Below, in pieces: positions 24,657 to 33,401 of a DNA stretch of 64,000 nt. The position numbers and the translations under genes were made by a program. The notes below the pieces were generated by a model. It ran no database searches. It was given only the letters and a program-made list of their open reading frames with translations, and was not told the DNA's origin. Numbering within the stretch: the first letter of the stretch is position 1; each line of letters starts with the position of its first letter. Location of the stretch: the NCBI GenBank assembly GCA_030546905.1, contig JAUOPI010000015.1, forward strand, positions 30,465-94,464, given 5' to 3'. This stretch comes from Granulosicoccaceae sp. 1_MG-2023 (GTDB taxonomy: Bacteria > Pseudomonadota > Gammaproteobacteria > Granulosicoccales > Granulosicoccaceae).

Positions 24657-27371
24657 ATGCAGAGCATTGATATGACAGACAAGTTTACAAGCGATGGCAC
24701 CGTATTCGGCGGTATTCCGGTGAACGGCGAAACCCGTACCACATGTCCGTATTGCGGTGTCGGTTGCGGGGTTGTGGTATCACCGGACGCTGACGGGAAC
24801 ATCAAGGTACGCGGCGATAAAGCGCATCCGGCCAATTTCGGCCGGCTGTGCTCCAAAGGCACTTCCCTGGGCGAAACCCTGGCGCTTGATGACCGTCTGC
24901 TGCATTGTGTGGTGGACGGGCAGCAGAGCGGCTGGGATACGGCGCTCGAGCGTGTCGCGACAGTCTTTTCCGAAACAATCGCCAGGCATGGCCCCGATAG
25001 CGTGGCGCTTTATGTCTCCGGGCAGATACTCACGGAAGACTATTACGTAGCCAACAAGCTGATGAAAGGCTTTATCGGCAGCGCCAATATCGATACCAAT
25101 TCGCGGCTTTGCATGTCCACCGCCGTGGCCGGACATAAGCGTGCATTCGGCACCGATACCGTGCCGGCCTGTTACGAAGACCTGGAGCAGGCTGATCTGC
25201 TGATTATCACCGGTTCGAACCTCGCCTGGGCGCATCCGGTCCTGTTTCAGCGTGTGATGGCGGCCAAGAAAGCCAGACCGTCCATGCGTGTGGTGTTGAT
25301 TGACCCGCGACGTACGGCCAGCGCGGACATCGCAGACTTGCATCTGGCCGTGGCGCCGGGCTCGGATGCGGTGCTGTTCAACGGGTTGTTGGGCTGGTTG
25401 ATTGAGCACGATTGTCTGGACAAACGCTTTATCGCCGATCACACCTCGGGCTTTGACGCACTGTGTGCTGCGCAGGTGCTGCCTTCTCTTGGCGAGGTGG
25501 CGCAGGCTTGTCATTTGCCCGAAGACGATATACGCAGATTTTTCGACTGGGTAGCGCAGACCGAAAAAACCGTCACGGCTTTCTCGCAGGGGATTAACCA
25601 GTCCTCCTCCGGTGTGGATAAGGTCAACAGTATTATCAATGTGCATCTGGCCACAGGCCGTATCGGCAAGCCCGGTGCGTCGCCTTTTTCCATTACCGGC
25701 CAGCCGAATGCCATGGGTGGGCGCGAGGTCGGCGGTCTGGCCAATCAGCTTGCCGCACATATGGATTTCAGCCCCGGGGCGATCGACCGGGTCGGGCGTT
25801 TTTGGCAGGCGCGGGCCATGGCCACAAAGCCCGGCCTCAAAGCCGTGGAGTTGTTTGATGCGGTACGCGACGGCCGTATCAAGGCCTTGTGGATTATGTC
25901 CACCAATCCGGTGGTCAGTCTGCCGGAGGCGGATAAAGTCCGCGAAGCGCTGAACGCCTGTCCATTTGTGGTGGTGTCAGATTGCATCGCCGAAACCGAT
26001 ACCAGCGTATTTGCCGATGTTCTGTTGCCGGCGGCCACCTGGGGTGAGAAAGACGGCACCGTGACCAATTCCGAGCGTTGCGTGTCGCACCAGAAGGCGT
26101 TTTTGCCTCTGCCCGGTGAGGCACGGCCGGACTGGTGGCAGCTGTGTGAAGTGGCCCGGCGCATGGGCTTTGAGGCGGGCTTTGATTATCGCAATCAGGC
26201 GGATATTTTCCGCGAACACGCGCGTCTGTCGGGCTTTGAGAATAAGGACAGCCGTGATTTTGATATTTCTGCATTGCAGGCGGTCAGCGATGCGCATTAT
26301 CAGGCGCTGGAACCCTTCCAATGGCCGCTGCCTGAGCGTGGGCAGAGCAGAAAACGTTTTTTTGCCGACGGGCAGTTTTACACTCCCGACCGGCGGGCGC
26401 GTTTTGTTCCGGTTGCGCCGCGTCAGCCGGCCCGTCCGGTCAGTCCGGCTTATCCGCTGATATGCAACACCGGACGCATCCGCGATCAGTGGCACACCAT
26501 GACGCGGACGGCCAAGACCAGCCGCCTGATGGGGCATATGCCCGAGCCCTATGTGGAGATACATCCGCAGGATGCGGTGCACTACGGTTTGAGCGACGGC
26601 GCGCTGGCTGAGGTTTACAACCAAAATGCAAGCCTGACTTTGCGCGTCAAAACCGATGCCTCGCAACAGCCCGGCAGTGTGTTTGTGCCCATGCACTGGA
26701 CGGCGCAATATGCTTCGGCTGCGCGGGTGGACAGTCTGGTCAATGCCGTGGTGGACCCGCTTTCCGGTCAGCCGGAATCGAAACATACGCCGGTGGCGGT
26801 CCGCCCTTGGCCCATGCGCTGGCAGGGTTTTATCCTTACCCGCCGTGCATTGCCGCGCTTGCCGGGGGATTACTGGGCGCTGGTTCGTGAGAGCCACAGC
26901 TTGCGTTATGTGATCGCCGGACAGGACGAGCCCGCGAGCTGGTCTGCCGTCGTAAGCGAGTGCTTCGGTGCCGGTGGCAACTGGATCGAGCTCGAAGATA
27001 CGCATCGCCGGGGCTACCGCGCGGCGCAGCTCAAAGACGGACGGGTGCAGGCCGTGCTGGTGGTCGCCGGCGAGGGCGAGCCATTGCTGCATAGTTGGCT
27101 GAATCAACAGTTCGGGCCCGACGCCGGCGGTGAAGACGGGCGCCGCAGCCTGCTTTCCGGCCGCCCGGCAAGTGCGGTGAAGGACGCCGGCCGGCAGGTT
27201 TGTGCCTGCTTTAACGTGGGGATCAATACGATTGTTGAGGCCATCGAAGAACAGCAGCTCAGTTCGGTTGAGGCCATAGGCGAGTTACTGCGCGCCGGCA
27301 CCAACTGCGGTTCCTGCAAGCCGGAACTGGCGGCAATTCTGCAACAGCGCTGTGCCGCGGCCAGTGCCTGA
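24657..27371 (+). CDS. nasA: Assimilatory nitrate reductase catalytic subunit NasA
   Basis: A 904-residue molybdopterin oxidoreductase that reduces nitrate to nitrite in the cytoplasm. The N terminus binds a 4Fe-4S cluster (Cys30, Cys33, Cys37, Cys65 in TTCPYCGVGCG ... GRLCSKG). Molybdopterin-guanine dinucleotide domains follow (NSRLCMSTAVAGHKRAFG; GQPNAMGGREVGGLANQLAAH; the C-terminal VFVPMHWT). The last 60 residues are a BFD-like [2Fe-2S] domain with CACFNVGINT and CGSCKPE, as in the Klebsiella NasA type, which takes electrons from an NADH reductase subunit. That partner would be the N-terminal module of the fused protein upstream. There is no Tat signal. The start may be 24657 or the Met at 24672. 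Confidence 0.94.
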   Translation: MQSIDMTDKFTSDGTVFGGIPVNGETRTTCPYCGVGCGVVVSPDADGNIKVRGDKAHPANFGRLCSKGTSLGETLALDDRLLHCVVDGQQSGWDTALERVATVFSETIARHGPDSVALYVSGQILTEDYYVANKLMKGFIGSANIDTNSRLCMSTAVAGHKRAFGTDTVPACYEDLEQADLLIITGSNLAWAHPVLFQRVMAAKKARPSMRVVLIDPRRTASADIADLHLAVAPGSDAVLFNGLLGWLIEHDCLDKRFIADHTSGFDALCAAQVLPSLGEVAQACHLPEDDIRRFFDWVAQTEKTVTAFSQGINQSSSGVDKVNSIINVHLATGRIGKPGASPFSITGQPNAMGGREVGGLANQLAAHMDFSPGAIDRVGRFWQARAMATKPGLKAVELFDAVRDGRIKALWIMSTNPVVSLPEADKVREALNACPFVVVSDCIAETDTSVFADVLLPAATWGEKDGTVTNSERCVSHQKAFLPLPGEARPDWWQLCEVARRMGFEAGFDYRNQADIFREHARLSGFENKDSRDFDISALQAVSDAHYQALEPFQWPLPERGQSRKRFFADGQFYTPDRRARFVPVAPRQPARPVSPAYPLICNTGRIRDQWHTMTRTAKTSRLMGHMPEPYVEIHPQDAVHYGLSDGALAEVYNQNASLTLRVKTDASQQPGSVFVPMHWTAQYASAARVDSLVNAVVDPLSGQPESKHTPVAVRPWPMRWQGFILTRRALPRLPGDYWALVRESHSLRYVIAGQDEPASWSAVVSECFGAGGNWIELEDTHRRGYRAAQLKDGRVQAVLVVAGEGEPLLHSWLNQQFGPDAGGEDGRRSLLSGRPASAVKDAGRQVCACFNVGINTIVEAIEEQQLSSVEAIGELLRAGTNCGSCKPELAAILQQRCAAASA

Positions 27372-27398
27372 TAGACCCCGCGCACCTGCAAGCGGCCG

Positions 27399-27446
27399 GC
27401 GCTTCCGGTAGACTCAGCGACCGTTAAACGTCTTTTCCGGAAGCGC
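27399..27446 (+). promoter_or_regulatory. Perfect 10-bp inverted repeat covering a ribosome-binding site
   Basis: GCGCTTCCGG (27399-27408) pairs exactly with CCGGAAGCGC (27437-27446) across 28 bases. The right arm contains the only Shine-Dalgarno-like GGAAG of the glycosyltransferase gene and ends one base before its ATG (27448). In RNA the hairpin would hide the ribosome-binding site; it could also cap the 3' end of the nasA message. Confidence 0.55.
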
Positions 27447-27447
27447 A

Positions 27448-28479
27448 ATGAAGCTTTTGCTGGTAGGGCCGAAGAGCCCGCCTGTCGGCGGCACCACGGT
27501 GCTGTTCGATCAACTCTGTGATTATCTCGATACCGCCGATGGTGTGGAGCTGACTGTACTCAATACCTCACCGCAAGCGGTCGGTCGCTCGCCGCTGGCG
27601 GTGGCGCGTTTTCTGTGGCGGGTGTTCCGTGCCGTGCGTCATCACGACGAGGTGGTTTTGCATGCGTCCTCGACCATGATGGTGCTGATTGTCAGTCTGG
27701 TGCTGCGTGTGGCCTGCGGACTGTACCGCAAGCCCTGGGCGTTCCGTAATTTCGGCGGCCGCTTTCCCGCGTATTGGGCATCTCAGAGCGCACCGGCACG
27801 CTGGCTGCTCCGGCACACGCTGCTCAGGGCGGATCAGTTATTTTTCGAAACCCGCGAGTCGGTGGAGTTTGTCAGCAAGCTGACCGACCGGCCGGTGGAC
27901 TGGTTTCCAAACAGCCGGGTTCTGCCGCCGGCGCCGGTTTTGCGTCAGGGCCCGGCGCGGCGCTTTGTGTTTATTTCCCACGTCAAACCCAGCAAGGGTG
28001 TGCGGGTGATTATCGAGGCGGCCAAAGGGCTGACCGACCTCAGCTTCGATATCTACGGACCGCTCGGTGACGGGATGAGCGAGGCGGAGTTTGCCGGCAG
28101 CAATGTTAACTACGGCGGTACGCTCAAGGCGGAGGAGGTAATCCCCGTGCTGAGCAGCCACGATGTGTTGCTGTTGCCGACCTTTTACGAAGGCGAGGGC
28201 TATCCGGGCATTATCCTTGAGGCCTTCGCCGCCGGGGTGCCGGTTATCACTACTGACTGGCGTTGTATTCCGGAACTGACCAATGCCGATTGCGCGATTC
28301 TGGTCGAGCCTGAGAGCGTGAGCGGTTTGCGTGAGGCGATCGAAACCCTGGCCGCCGACGCGGCGCGGATGCAGACAATGCGTCGCCATGCGCTGGCGCG
28401 TGCCGGCGAGTTCGCTAACGACACCTGGGATGCGTATTTTCTGGAAAAGATGCGTGAGTTGCTGCAACGGCGCTCCTGA
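27448..28479 (+). CDS. Glycosyltransferase, GT4-type (GT-B fold)
   Basis: A 343-residue glycosyltransferase of GT-B fold. The N terminus has the glycine-rich acceptor-domain loop KLLLVGPKSPPVGGTTVLFDQL. The C-terminal nucleotide-sugar domain has FISHVKPSKGVRVIIEAA and the EX7E motif in FYEGEGYPGIILEAFAAGVPVITTD, followed by ILVEPESV. It transfers a sugar from a nucleotide donor, probably to a cell-envelope glycan; donor and acceptor are not predictable. It stands alone between nasA and the symporter, so no polysaccharide cluster helps to assign it. An inverted repeat spans its ribosome-binding site. Confidence 0.85.
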   Translation: MKLLLVGPKSPPVGGTTVLFDQLCDYLDTADGVELTVLNTSPQAVGRSPLAVARFLWRVFRAVRHHDEVVLHASSTMMVLIVSLVLRVACGLYRKPWAFRNFGGRFPAYWASQSAPARWLLRHTLLRADQLFFETRESVEFVSKLTDRPVDWFPNSRVLPPAPVLRQGPARRFVFISHVKPSKGVRVIIEAAKGLTDLSFDIYGPLGDGMSEAEFAGSNVNYGGTLKAEEVIPVLSSHDVLLLPTFYEGEGYPGIILEAFAAGVPVITTDWRCIPELTNADCAILVEPESVSGLREAIETLAADAARMQTMRRHALARAGEFANDTWDAYFLEKMRELLQRRS

Positions 28480-28674
28480 GTCCCCGCGAGTCAGCGGGTA
28501 CTGATGCTACCTGATGCTCTGATAACACCTGTTTGCACACAGCTAGCGACAGGCTGACAAATTTTGTATGCCACTCTGAGCTGCTTAAATGACCCTCCTT
28601 GCGTTTTCGCGCCGTATCAGGAGAGGAAAATTGAGTTGTTTTCAGATTAATACTGCAAGACCGGGAGGCCGCTG

Positions 28675-30105
28675 ATGGAGTTGCTGACCGGTTTTTTCAG
28701 TGCTATCGATAGCCTGACCTGGGGTTGGGCGCTGATTCCCATACTGGTTGTTTTCGGTCTGTTTATGACCGTGATGTCCGGTTTTGTACAGATCGAGTTC
28801 TTCGGTCGTATGTTCCGTGTCCTCTCAGGGCGCAATCAGAATCAGGACCCCAATGCCATCTCAGCGCGGGAGGCCTTGCTGGTTTCTGTCGGCGGACGTG
28901 TCGGCGGCGGCAATATCGCCGGTGTTGCTGTTGCAATAAGCATCGGTGGGCCGGGCGCGGTCTTTTGGATGTGGGCGATTGCTGTGTTCGGTATGGCGAC
29001 CAGTCTTATCGAATGTACCCTGGCGCAGGTTTACAAGCGTGACGACGGCGATGGCGGTTTTCGCGGTGGTCCGGCGTACTACATCCGCCACGGTCTGGGC
29101 TTGCGTTATAACTGGCTGGCGATCCTGTATGCAATCTGTCTGCTGGGCGCCTTTGGTCTGGGCTTTATTGCGTTTCAGGGCAATACCGTGGCCGGCTCGC
29201 TGCAGGATGCGTTCGGCTTTGACCGCACCATCACCGGCGTGGGTCTGGCTATTCTGACCGGGCTGGTTGTGTTCGGTGGTATCAAGCGTATCGCCAAGGC
29301 CGCGGATGTGATCGTGCCGGTGATGGCGCTGATGTATATCGTCACGGCGATCACCATTATCGCTATCAATATCACTGAAGTGCCGGCCCTGCTGATGGAT
29401 ATCGTGCGTTCGGCGTTTGGTCTGAATGAGGCCTTTGCCGGTGGTATGGGTGCTGCGGTTGCGCAGGGTCTGCGCCGCGGACTGTTCTCCAACGAGGCCG
29501 GTCTGGGTTCAGCGCCGAACGTGGCGGCCACCGCGCTGGTCCGTCACCCGGTCAGCCAGGGCATCACCCAGGCTTTCTCCGTGTTTATCGACACATTTAT
29601 CATCTGCACCTGCACGGCCTTGATTATTCTGATGGGCGACGTCTATGTGCCCGGTGCCAGTGATATTGACGGCGTGGTGCTGACGCAGCAGTCATTGGCC
29701 GGTCATCTGGGCAATGGTGCGCAGTATGTGCTGAGTACGGCGATTCTGTTGTTCTCGTTCTCGTCGATTATTTACAACTACTATCTCGGTGAGAATGCGC
29801 TGGCGGTGATGACCAAAAAAGGCTTGGCCCTGACAGGCTTTCGTCTGGTGGTCGTCGGGATTGTATTTTTGGGTGCGGCAGCGCCGTCGGCTACCTCGGT
29901 TTTCTTCTTTGCCGATCCGCTGATGGGCCTGCTGGCGCTGGTCAACCTGGTTGCCATTATTATGCTGTTCCCGGTGGCGATGCGGGTTGTGGACGATTTC
30001 CGTGCACAGCTGCGGGCAGGGGTTGAAAGACCGGTGTTTGATCCTGACAAGTTTGCGGATCTGAGTATTGACCGTCAGGCCTGGGACGTTCGGACCTGGG
30101 ACTGA
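28675..30105 (+). CDS. Alanine/glycine:cation symporter (AGCS family)
   Basis: A 476-residue integral membrane protein of the sodium/proton-coupled amino-acid symporter family AGCS. It shows the family blocks SVGGRVGGGNIAGVAVAISIGGPGAVFWMW (about 73-102), GGFRGGPAYYI, and NEAGLGSAPNVAATA, and has about 11 hydrophobic helices. It imports alanine or glycine with Na+ (family knowledge). A GGGAGG ribosome-binding site lies 6 bases upstream of the ATG. A strong terminator follows directly, so it is a single-gene unit. Confidence 0.93.
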   Translation: MELLTGFFSAIDSLTWGWALIPILVVFGLFMTVMSGFVQIEFFGRMFRVLSGRNQNQDPNAISAREALLVSVGGRVGGGNIAGVAVAISIGGPGAVFWMWAIAVFGMATSLIECTLAQVYKRDDGDGGFRGGPAYYIRHGLGLRYNWLAILYAICLLGAFGLGFIAFQGNTVAGSLQDAFGFDRTITGVGLAILTGLVVFGGIKRIAKAADVIVPVMALMYIVTAITIIAINITEVPALLMDIVRSAFGLNEAFAGGMGAAVAQGLRRGLFSNEAGLGSAPNVAATALVRHPVSQGITQAFSVFIDTFIICTCTALIILMGDVYVPGASDIDGVVLTQQSLAGHLGNGAQYVLSTAILLFSFSSIIYNYYLGENALAVMTKKGLALTGFRLVVVGIVFLGAAAPSATSVFFFADPLMGLLALVNLVAIIMLFPVAMRVVDDFRAQLRAGVERPVFDPDKFADLSIDRQAWDVRTWD

Positions 30106-30116
30106 TTCCAGCCTCT

Positions 30117-30150
30117 TAAAAATCGCCGGCATTTGCCGGCGATTTTGTTT
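30117..30150 (+). terminator. Bidirectional intrinsic terminator
   Basis: AAAATCGCCGGC and GCCGGCGATTTT pair perfectly around ATTT, with T-rich sequence after the stem on the plus strand and A-rich before it. It ends the symporter gene and could also serve the convergent asparaginase gene. Confidence 0.9.
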
Positions 30151-30189
30151 CTGTTGTTCTTAAACTGCTTTTCACACGCCAGACCGGGT

Positions 30190-31203
30190 TCAGGCGCTGC
30201 ACTCACCACGCAAGGGCTCGGGCATTTGCTCGCGCAACTCAGTCGCGCTCAGGCCCTGACCGATTAACACATGCAATTTGCTGTAGGCCGCCTCAAGCGT
30301 CAGGTCGCGTCCGCCGATCACGCCCGATTCTGCAAGGCTGGTACCGGTCGCGTAGGTTGGCGGCAGCACGCTGCCTTGCGCGCAGCGGGTGATGGTCAGC
30401 ACGCAGATGCCGTCATCGCTGGCCCGCCTCAGCTCGCGCATCAGCGCGGTGTTGCGGTCCGGCCCGTTGCCCACGCCATAGGCGCGGATCACCAGTGCGC
30501 GCAGTCCCGCCTGGGACAAAACCGCGCTGAAGAGCCGCTCTGAAACGCCCGGATAAAAGCCCAGTACGGCCACCGCATCATCGTCGATAGTGCAGGGCCG
30601 GAAGTCCGGTGCGGCAGGCGGCAGCAAGAGCTCGTGGTGTAATTCAAAGCGCGCCCCGGTCCGCCCCAGCGGCGGCAGATTGGGCGAGTCAAAAGCGTCC
30701 GGTCCGGTGCTCCTGAATTTCACACTGCGGTTGCCGCGCAGCAGGCGCTGGTGAAAGTACACACAGACTTCGGCCAGCGCTGATGGCTGTGCGAGGATTT
30801 TCAGGCTGCCGAGCAGGTTGTCGGTCGCATCGCTGTGTGGCTCAACCAGCGGTATCTGGGCGCCGGTCAGCAGCACCGGTTTGTCGATCGGGCCGAGCAG
30901 AAATGACAGCGCCGAGGCACTGAAGGCCATGGAGTCCGTGCCGTGCAGCAGCAGAAAACCGTCGTAGTTCTGCCACTGTGAGCGTAGCACTGCGGCCATG
31001 CGTTGCCAGTCGTGAGGCTGGGCGTTGGCGCTGTCGATCAGCGGTTCCAGCTCGCAATAGTGCACCTCGGGCAGACTGTCGCCGGCCGCCGCCAGCCGCG
31101 TCTGCAGCCGTTCGCCGAAGTTATCCAGCGGTGCAAAGCCGCGTTGCGTGGGGCCCATGCCGATGGTGCCACCGCAATGGAGGATCAGTATGCTGCGCTT
31201 CAA
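30190..31203 (-). CDS. ansA: Type I L-asparaginase
   Basis: A cytoplasmic-type L-asparaginase of 337 residues that hydrolyses asparagine to aspartate and ammonia. The N-terminal catalytic Thr is in ILHCGGTIGM (Thr13) and the second set is in LLLHGTDSMAFSASALSFLL, both standard; the length matches AnsA. There is no signal peptide. I place the start at a TTG (31203) because the homologous region begins there; the frame stays open to 31311, but that extension (ADLIPDWQNPRH) has no counterpart in the family. It converges with the symporter and diverges from the XRE regulator. Confidence 0.88.
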   Translation of the reverse strand: MKRSILILHCGGTIGMGPTQRGFAPLDNFGERLQTRLAAAGDSLPEVHYCELEPLIDSANAQPHDWQRMAAVLRSQWQNYDGFLLLHGTDSMAFSASALSFLLGPIDKPVLLTGAQIPLVEPHSDATDNLLGSLKILAQPSALAEVCVYFHQRLLRGNRSVKFRSTGPDAFDSPNLPPLGRTGARFELHHELLLPPAAPDFRPCTIDDDAVAVLGFYPGVSERLFSAVLSQAGLRALVIRAYGVGNGPDRNTALMRELRRASDDGICVLTITRCAQGSVLPPTYATGTSLAESGVIGGRDLTLEAAYSKLHVLIGQGLSATELREQMPEPLRGECSA

Positions 31204-31411
31204 ATGCCTGTCTCTGTTGTTACGGGCTGTATGCCGGGGATTTTGCCAATCGGGTATTAGATCAGCAGATGTGTGCGGCCGGAATTGTTCAGGCGGTTCG
31301 CAGTGGTGCAAAAAGGTGCTGTAAGCGCATCAGTCAGCATCGGTTTCGCGTTGTGTCCGCGAGGCTGTCTGCACTAATATAGCGCGCTCCGAAACTCCGG
31401 TATGTTGTTCC

Positions 31412-32236
31412 GTGCAAGACCATTTCGCTGCCAATCTGCGGCTGCTTTGCAGTTACTATCGCTCTATTGCGGATGTCTGTCGCCGCCTGAATATCAACCG
31501 TTCGCAGTTCAACCGTTATCTCAGCGGGCGCTCACGGCCGTCGGCCCATACGCTGCGCCGCTTCTGTGACTTTTTCGGGGTCGAGGAATACGAGATTCTG
31601 TTGCCCAATGAGCAGTTCCAGCGTCTGATCAAAGTCCGTCCCAACCGCCCCGAAGGCGACGCGCCGGGCACGCCGGCCGAGCAACCCGAGACGCCGCATC
31701 TGCGCCAGCTGGGGCAAATGGGCACGGCCGGGTTGTCGCGCTATCTGGGCTACTACTTCGAAAACTATATGTCGATGGCGCACCCGGGGAAGATTCTGCG
31801 CACGCTGGTCAAGCTGGAGCAGCGCGACGAAGGGGTTTATTTTCAGCGCACCGAAAGGGTGCGGGAGCGGGACGGGGAGGCGGTCTGCCACGGTGTCTAC
31901 CTGGGCATGGCGCATTTTCTGACCGACCGGATTTTTCTGGTCGATTATGAATCCCTGACCGGTCACGAGATCACCGAGACGATTCTGTTTCCGACCTTCA
32001 AAAACCGTGTGACGCGGCTCAGCGGATTGAAGCTGGGCGTGTCCGGAACCGGTGAGCGTATGCCTTCCTGTGCGCGGGTGGTCTACGAATATCTGGGGCC
32101 GCAGGTCGATACCTTGCGGGCCCTGTCGCTGTGCGGGCTTTATGCGCCGGACAGTGCGGAGATTGATGCGGTGACGGTCAATGCGGTGCGCAATGATATG
32201 GCCGCGGGGGATGTGCATTTCCGCGCCCGCCACTGA
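31412..32236 (+). CDS. XRE-type helix-turn-helix regulator with C-terminal sensor-like domain
   Basis: A 274-residue protein. Residues about 8-60 form a Cro/C1-type helix-turn-helix (IADVCRRLNINRSQFNRYLSGRSRPSAHTLRRFCDFFGV). The remaining 200 residues are a mixed alpha/beta domain (LGMAHFLTDRIFLVDYESLTGHEITETILFPTF) I do not recognise; it may bind a ligand. The start is GTG at 31412; an ATG at 31402 is out of frame. It is divergent from ansA and converges with the flavin reductase gene, so these neighbours are possible targets, but no operator is evident. Confidence 0.8.
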   Translation: MQDHFAANLRLLCSYYRSIADVCRRLNINRSQFNRYLSGRSRPSAHTLRRFCDFFGVEEYEILLPNEQFQRLIKVRPNRPEGDAPGTPAEQPETPHLRQLGQMGTAGLSRYLGYYFENYMSMAHPGKILRTLVKLEQRDEGVYFQRTERVRERDGEAVCHGVYLGMAHFLTDRIFLVDYESLTGHEITETILFPTFKNRVTRLSGLKLGVSGTGERMPSCARVVYEYLGPQVDTLRALSLCGLYAPDSAEIDAVTVNAVRNDMAAGDVHFRARH

Positions 32237-32260
32237 GCTGTGGCGGGCGGCAGCGGGCTG

Positions 32261-33160
32261 TCAGTCCTGCTCGCCGAGCACGACGCTGAAGCGTTGCTGG
32301 CGCAACTCATCGAAATAGCGGCGCAGCATGCTTTGCACCTGCGGGCTGCGGATCTTGTCCCAGGGGAAATCCTGCTCCGCATAAAAACGGCCTTCGGCGG
32401 CGTGGCTTTCATGTGATTCGCCGCGGTAGTAAATCGCCTGTGCGCCGTTTTCGGGGTTTTCGTAGACCTCGTACAAAAAGCCCAGCGACACGGTCAGGTT
32501 CAGTGAGGCCAGCCGGGTGCGCAGTTTGCGCAGGGAGCCGAGCTGCACGTCGTCGCCGTTCTGCGGCAGTTCCAGTGTGCCGTCTTCACCGGGCAGCAGT
32601 AAGATGCCGCCGTCGTGCTCGACAATCGCGCCGACGATCAGGTCCACGCCGCATTTGGACGCCGACACCGCCGCCTGTTCCAGTGCGGGTGAGAAATAGC
32701 CGCCGTGACCATAGCCCAGCGGGGTGATTTCGTCGTGGCTGAAGTTCTTGACCCGGCCGAGCAGGATGATGTGGTCGCCGGCTTCGATCACGTTTTCGCG
32801 CGCACACTCGAAATAGGCCACGATGTCATACAGCAGCGGGCAGCCGGACGGGCCGTCGTCGCGCCAGGGCACGCGTTCGAACTTGTCGGCATCGCGGGAG
32901 GCGAAAATATTCGAGACCTCTTTCTGGTTTTCCGAAAGGATATTCACCGCAAAGTGCGCTGAGGTCTCAAAGGCCTCACGGCTGGCTGACTTCTTGTCTA
33001 TGCACACCAACAACAGGGGCGGATCAAGCGAAACAGACGTGAACGAGTTGGCGGTAAAACCACGCGGGTGGCCGTCGGCGTCCTTACAGCTGATGACCGT
33101 AACGCCGGTCAGAAAGCGGCCGAAGGCGTTTCTGAGTTCTCGAGTGTCAGTGATGTCCAA
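32261..33160 (-). CDS. Flavin reductase-like protein with extra C-terminal domain
   Basis: A 299-residue protein. Residues 1-160 are a flavin-reductase/FMN-binding split barrel (LRNAFGRFLTGVTVISC; GFTANSFTSVSLDPPLLLVCIDKKSAS; FAVNILSENQKEVSNIFAS; LGRVKNF), which reduces FMN or FAD with NAD(P)H. Residues 165-299 are a second domain (VDLIVGAIVEHDGGILLLPGEDGTLELP) that looks like the Nudix beta-grasp start but lacks the Nudix box with its REXXEE glutamates, so a nucleotide-binding rather than hydrolytic role is likelier. A partner mono-oxygenase is not visible nearby. It converges with the XRE regulator gene and is divergent from the cytochrome gene. Confidence 0.8.
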   Translation of the reverse strand: MDITDTRELRNAFGRFLTGVTVISCKDADGHPRGFTANSFTSVSLDPPLLLVCIDKKSASREAFETSAHFAVNILSENQKEVSNIFASRDADKFERVPWRDDGPSGCPLLYDIVAYFECARENVIEAGDHIILLGRVKNFSHDEITPLGYGHGGYFSPALEQAAVSASKCGVDLIVGAIVEHDGGILLLPGEDGTLELPQNGDDVQLGSLRKLRTRLASLNLTVSLGFLYEVYENPENGAQAIYYRGESHESHAAEGRFYAEQDFPWDKIRSPQVQSMLRRYFDELRQQRFSVVLGEQD

Positions 33161-33401
33161 GGTGTTCCCCGATATGGTGTTGATCTGCCGCGGCGAAGCG
33201 GTGCGGCTGGATTACTGCGGCGCAGTTTAGCCCAAAACAGGCTGTAACTTCAGTGCGCGGTTATCAGGTCTCACTATAAACCTTAAGACTGTGCGGGATT
33301 TCCAAAGTTTGCTAAGATCAAGGGATTTTCCGCCTGCCGCAAGCGCGCCACCTGCGGCAACGCATCACTGGGTTTAAAAATTTCTTTTCCGGAGGCTTCA
33401 C

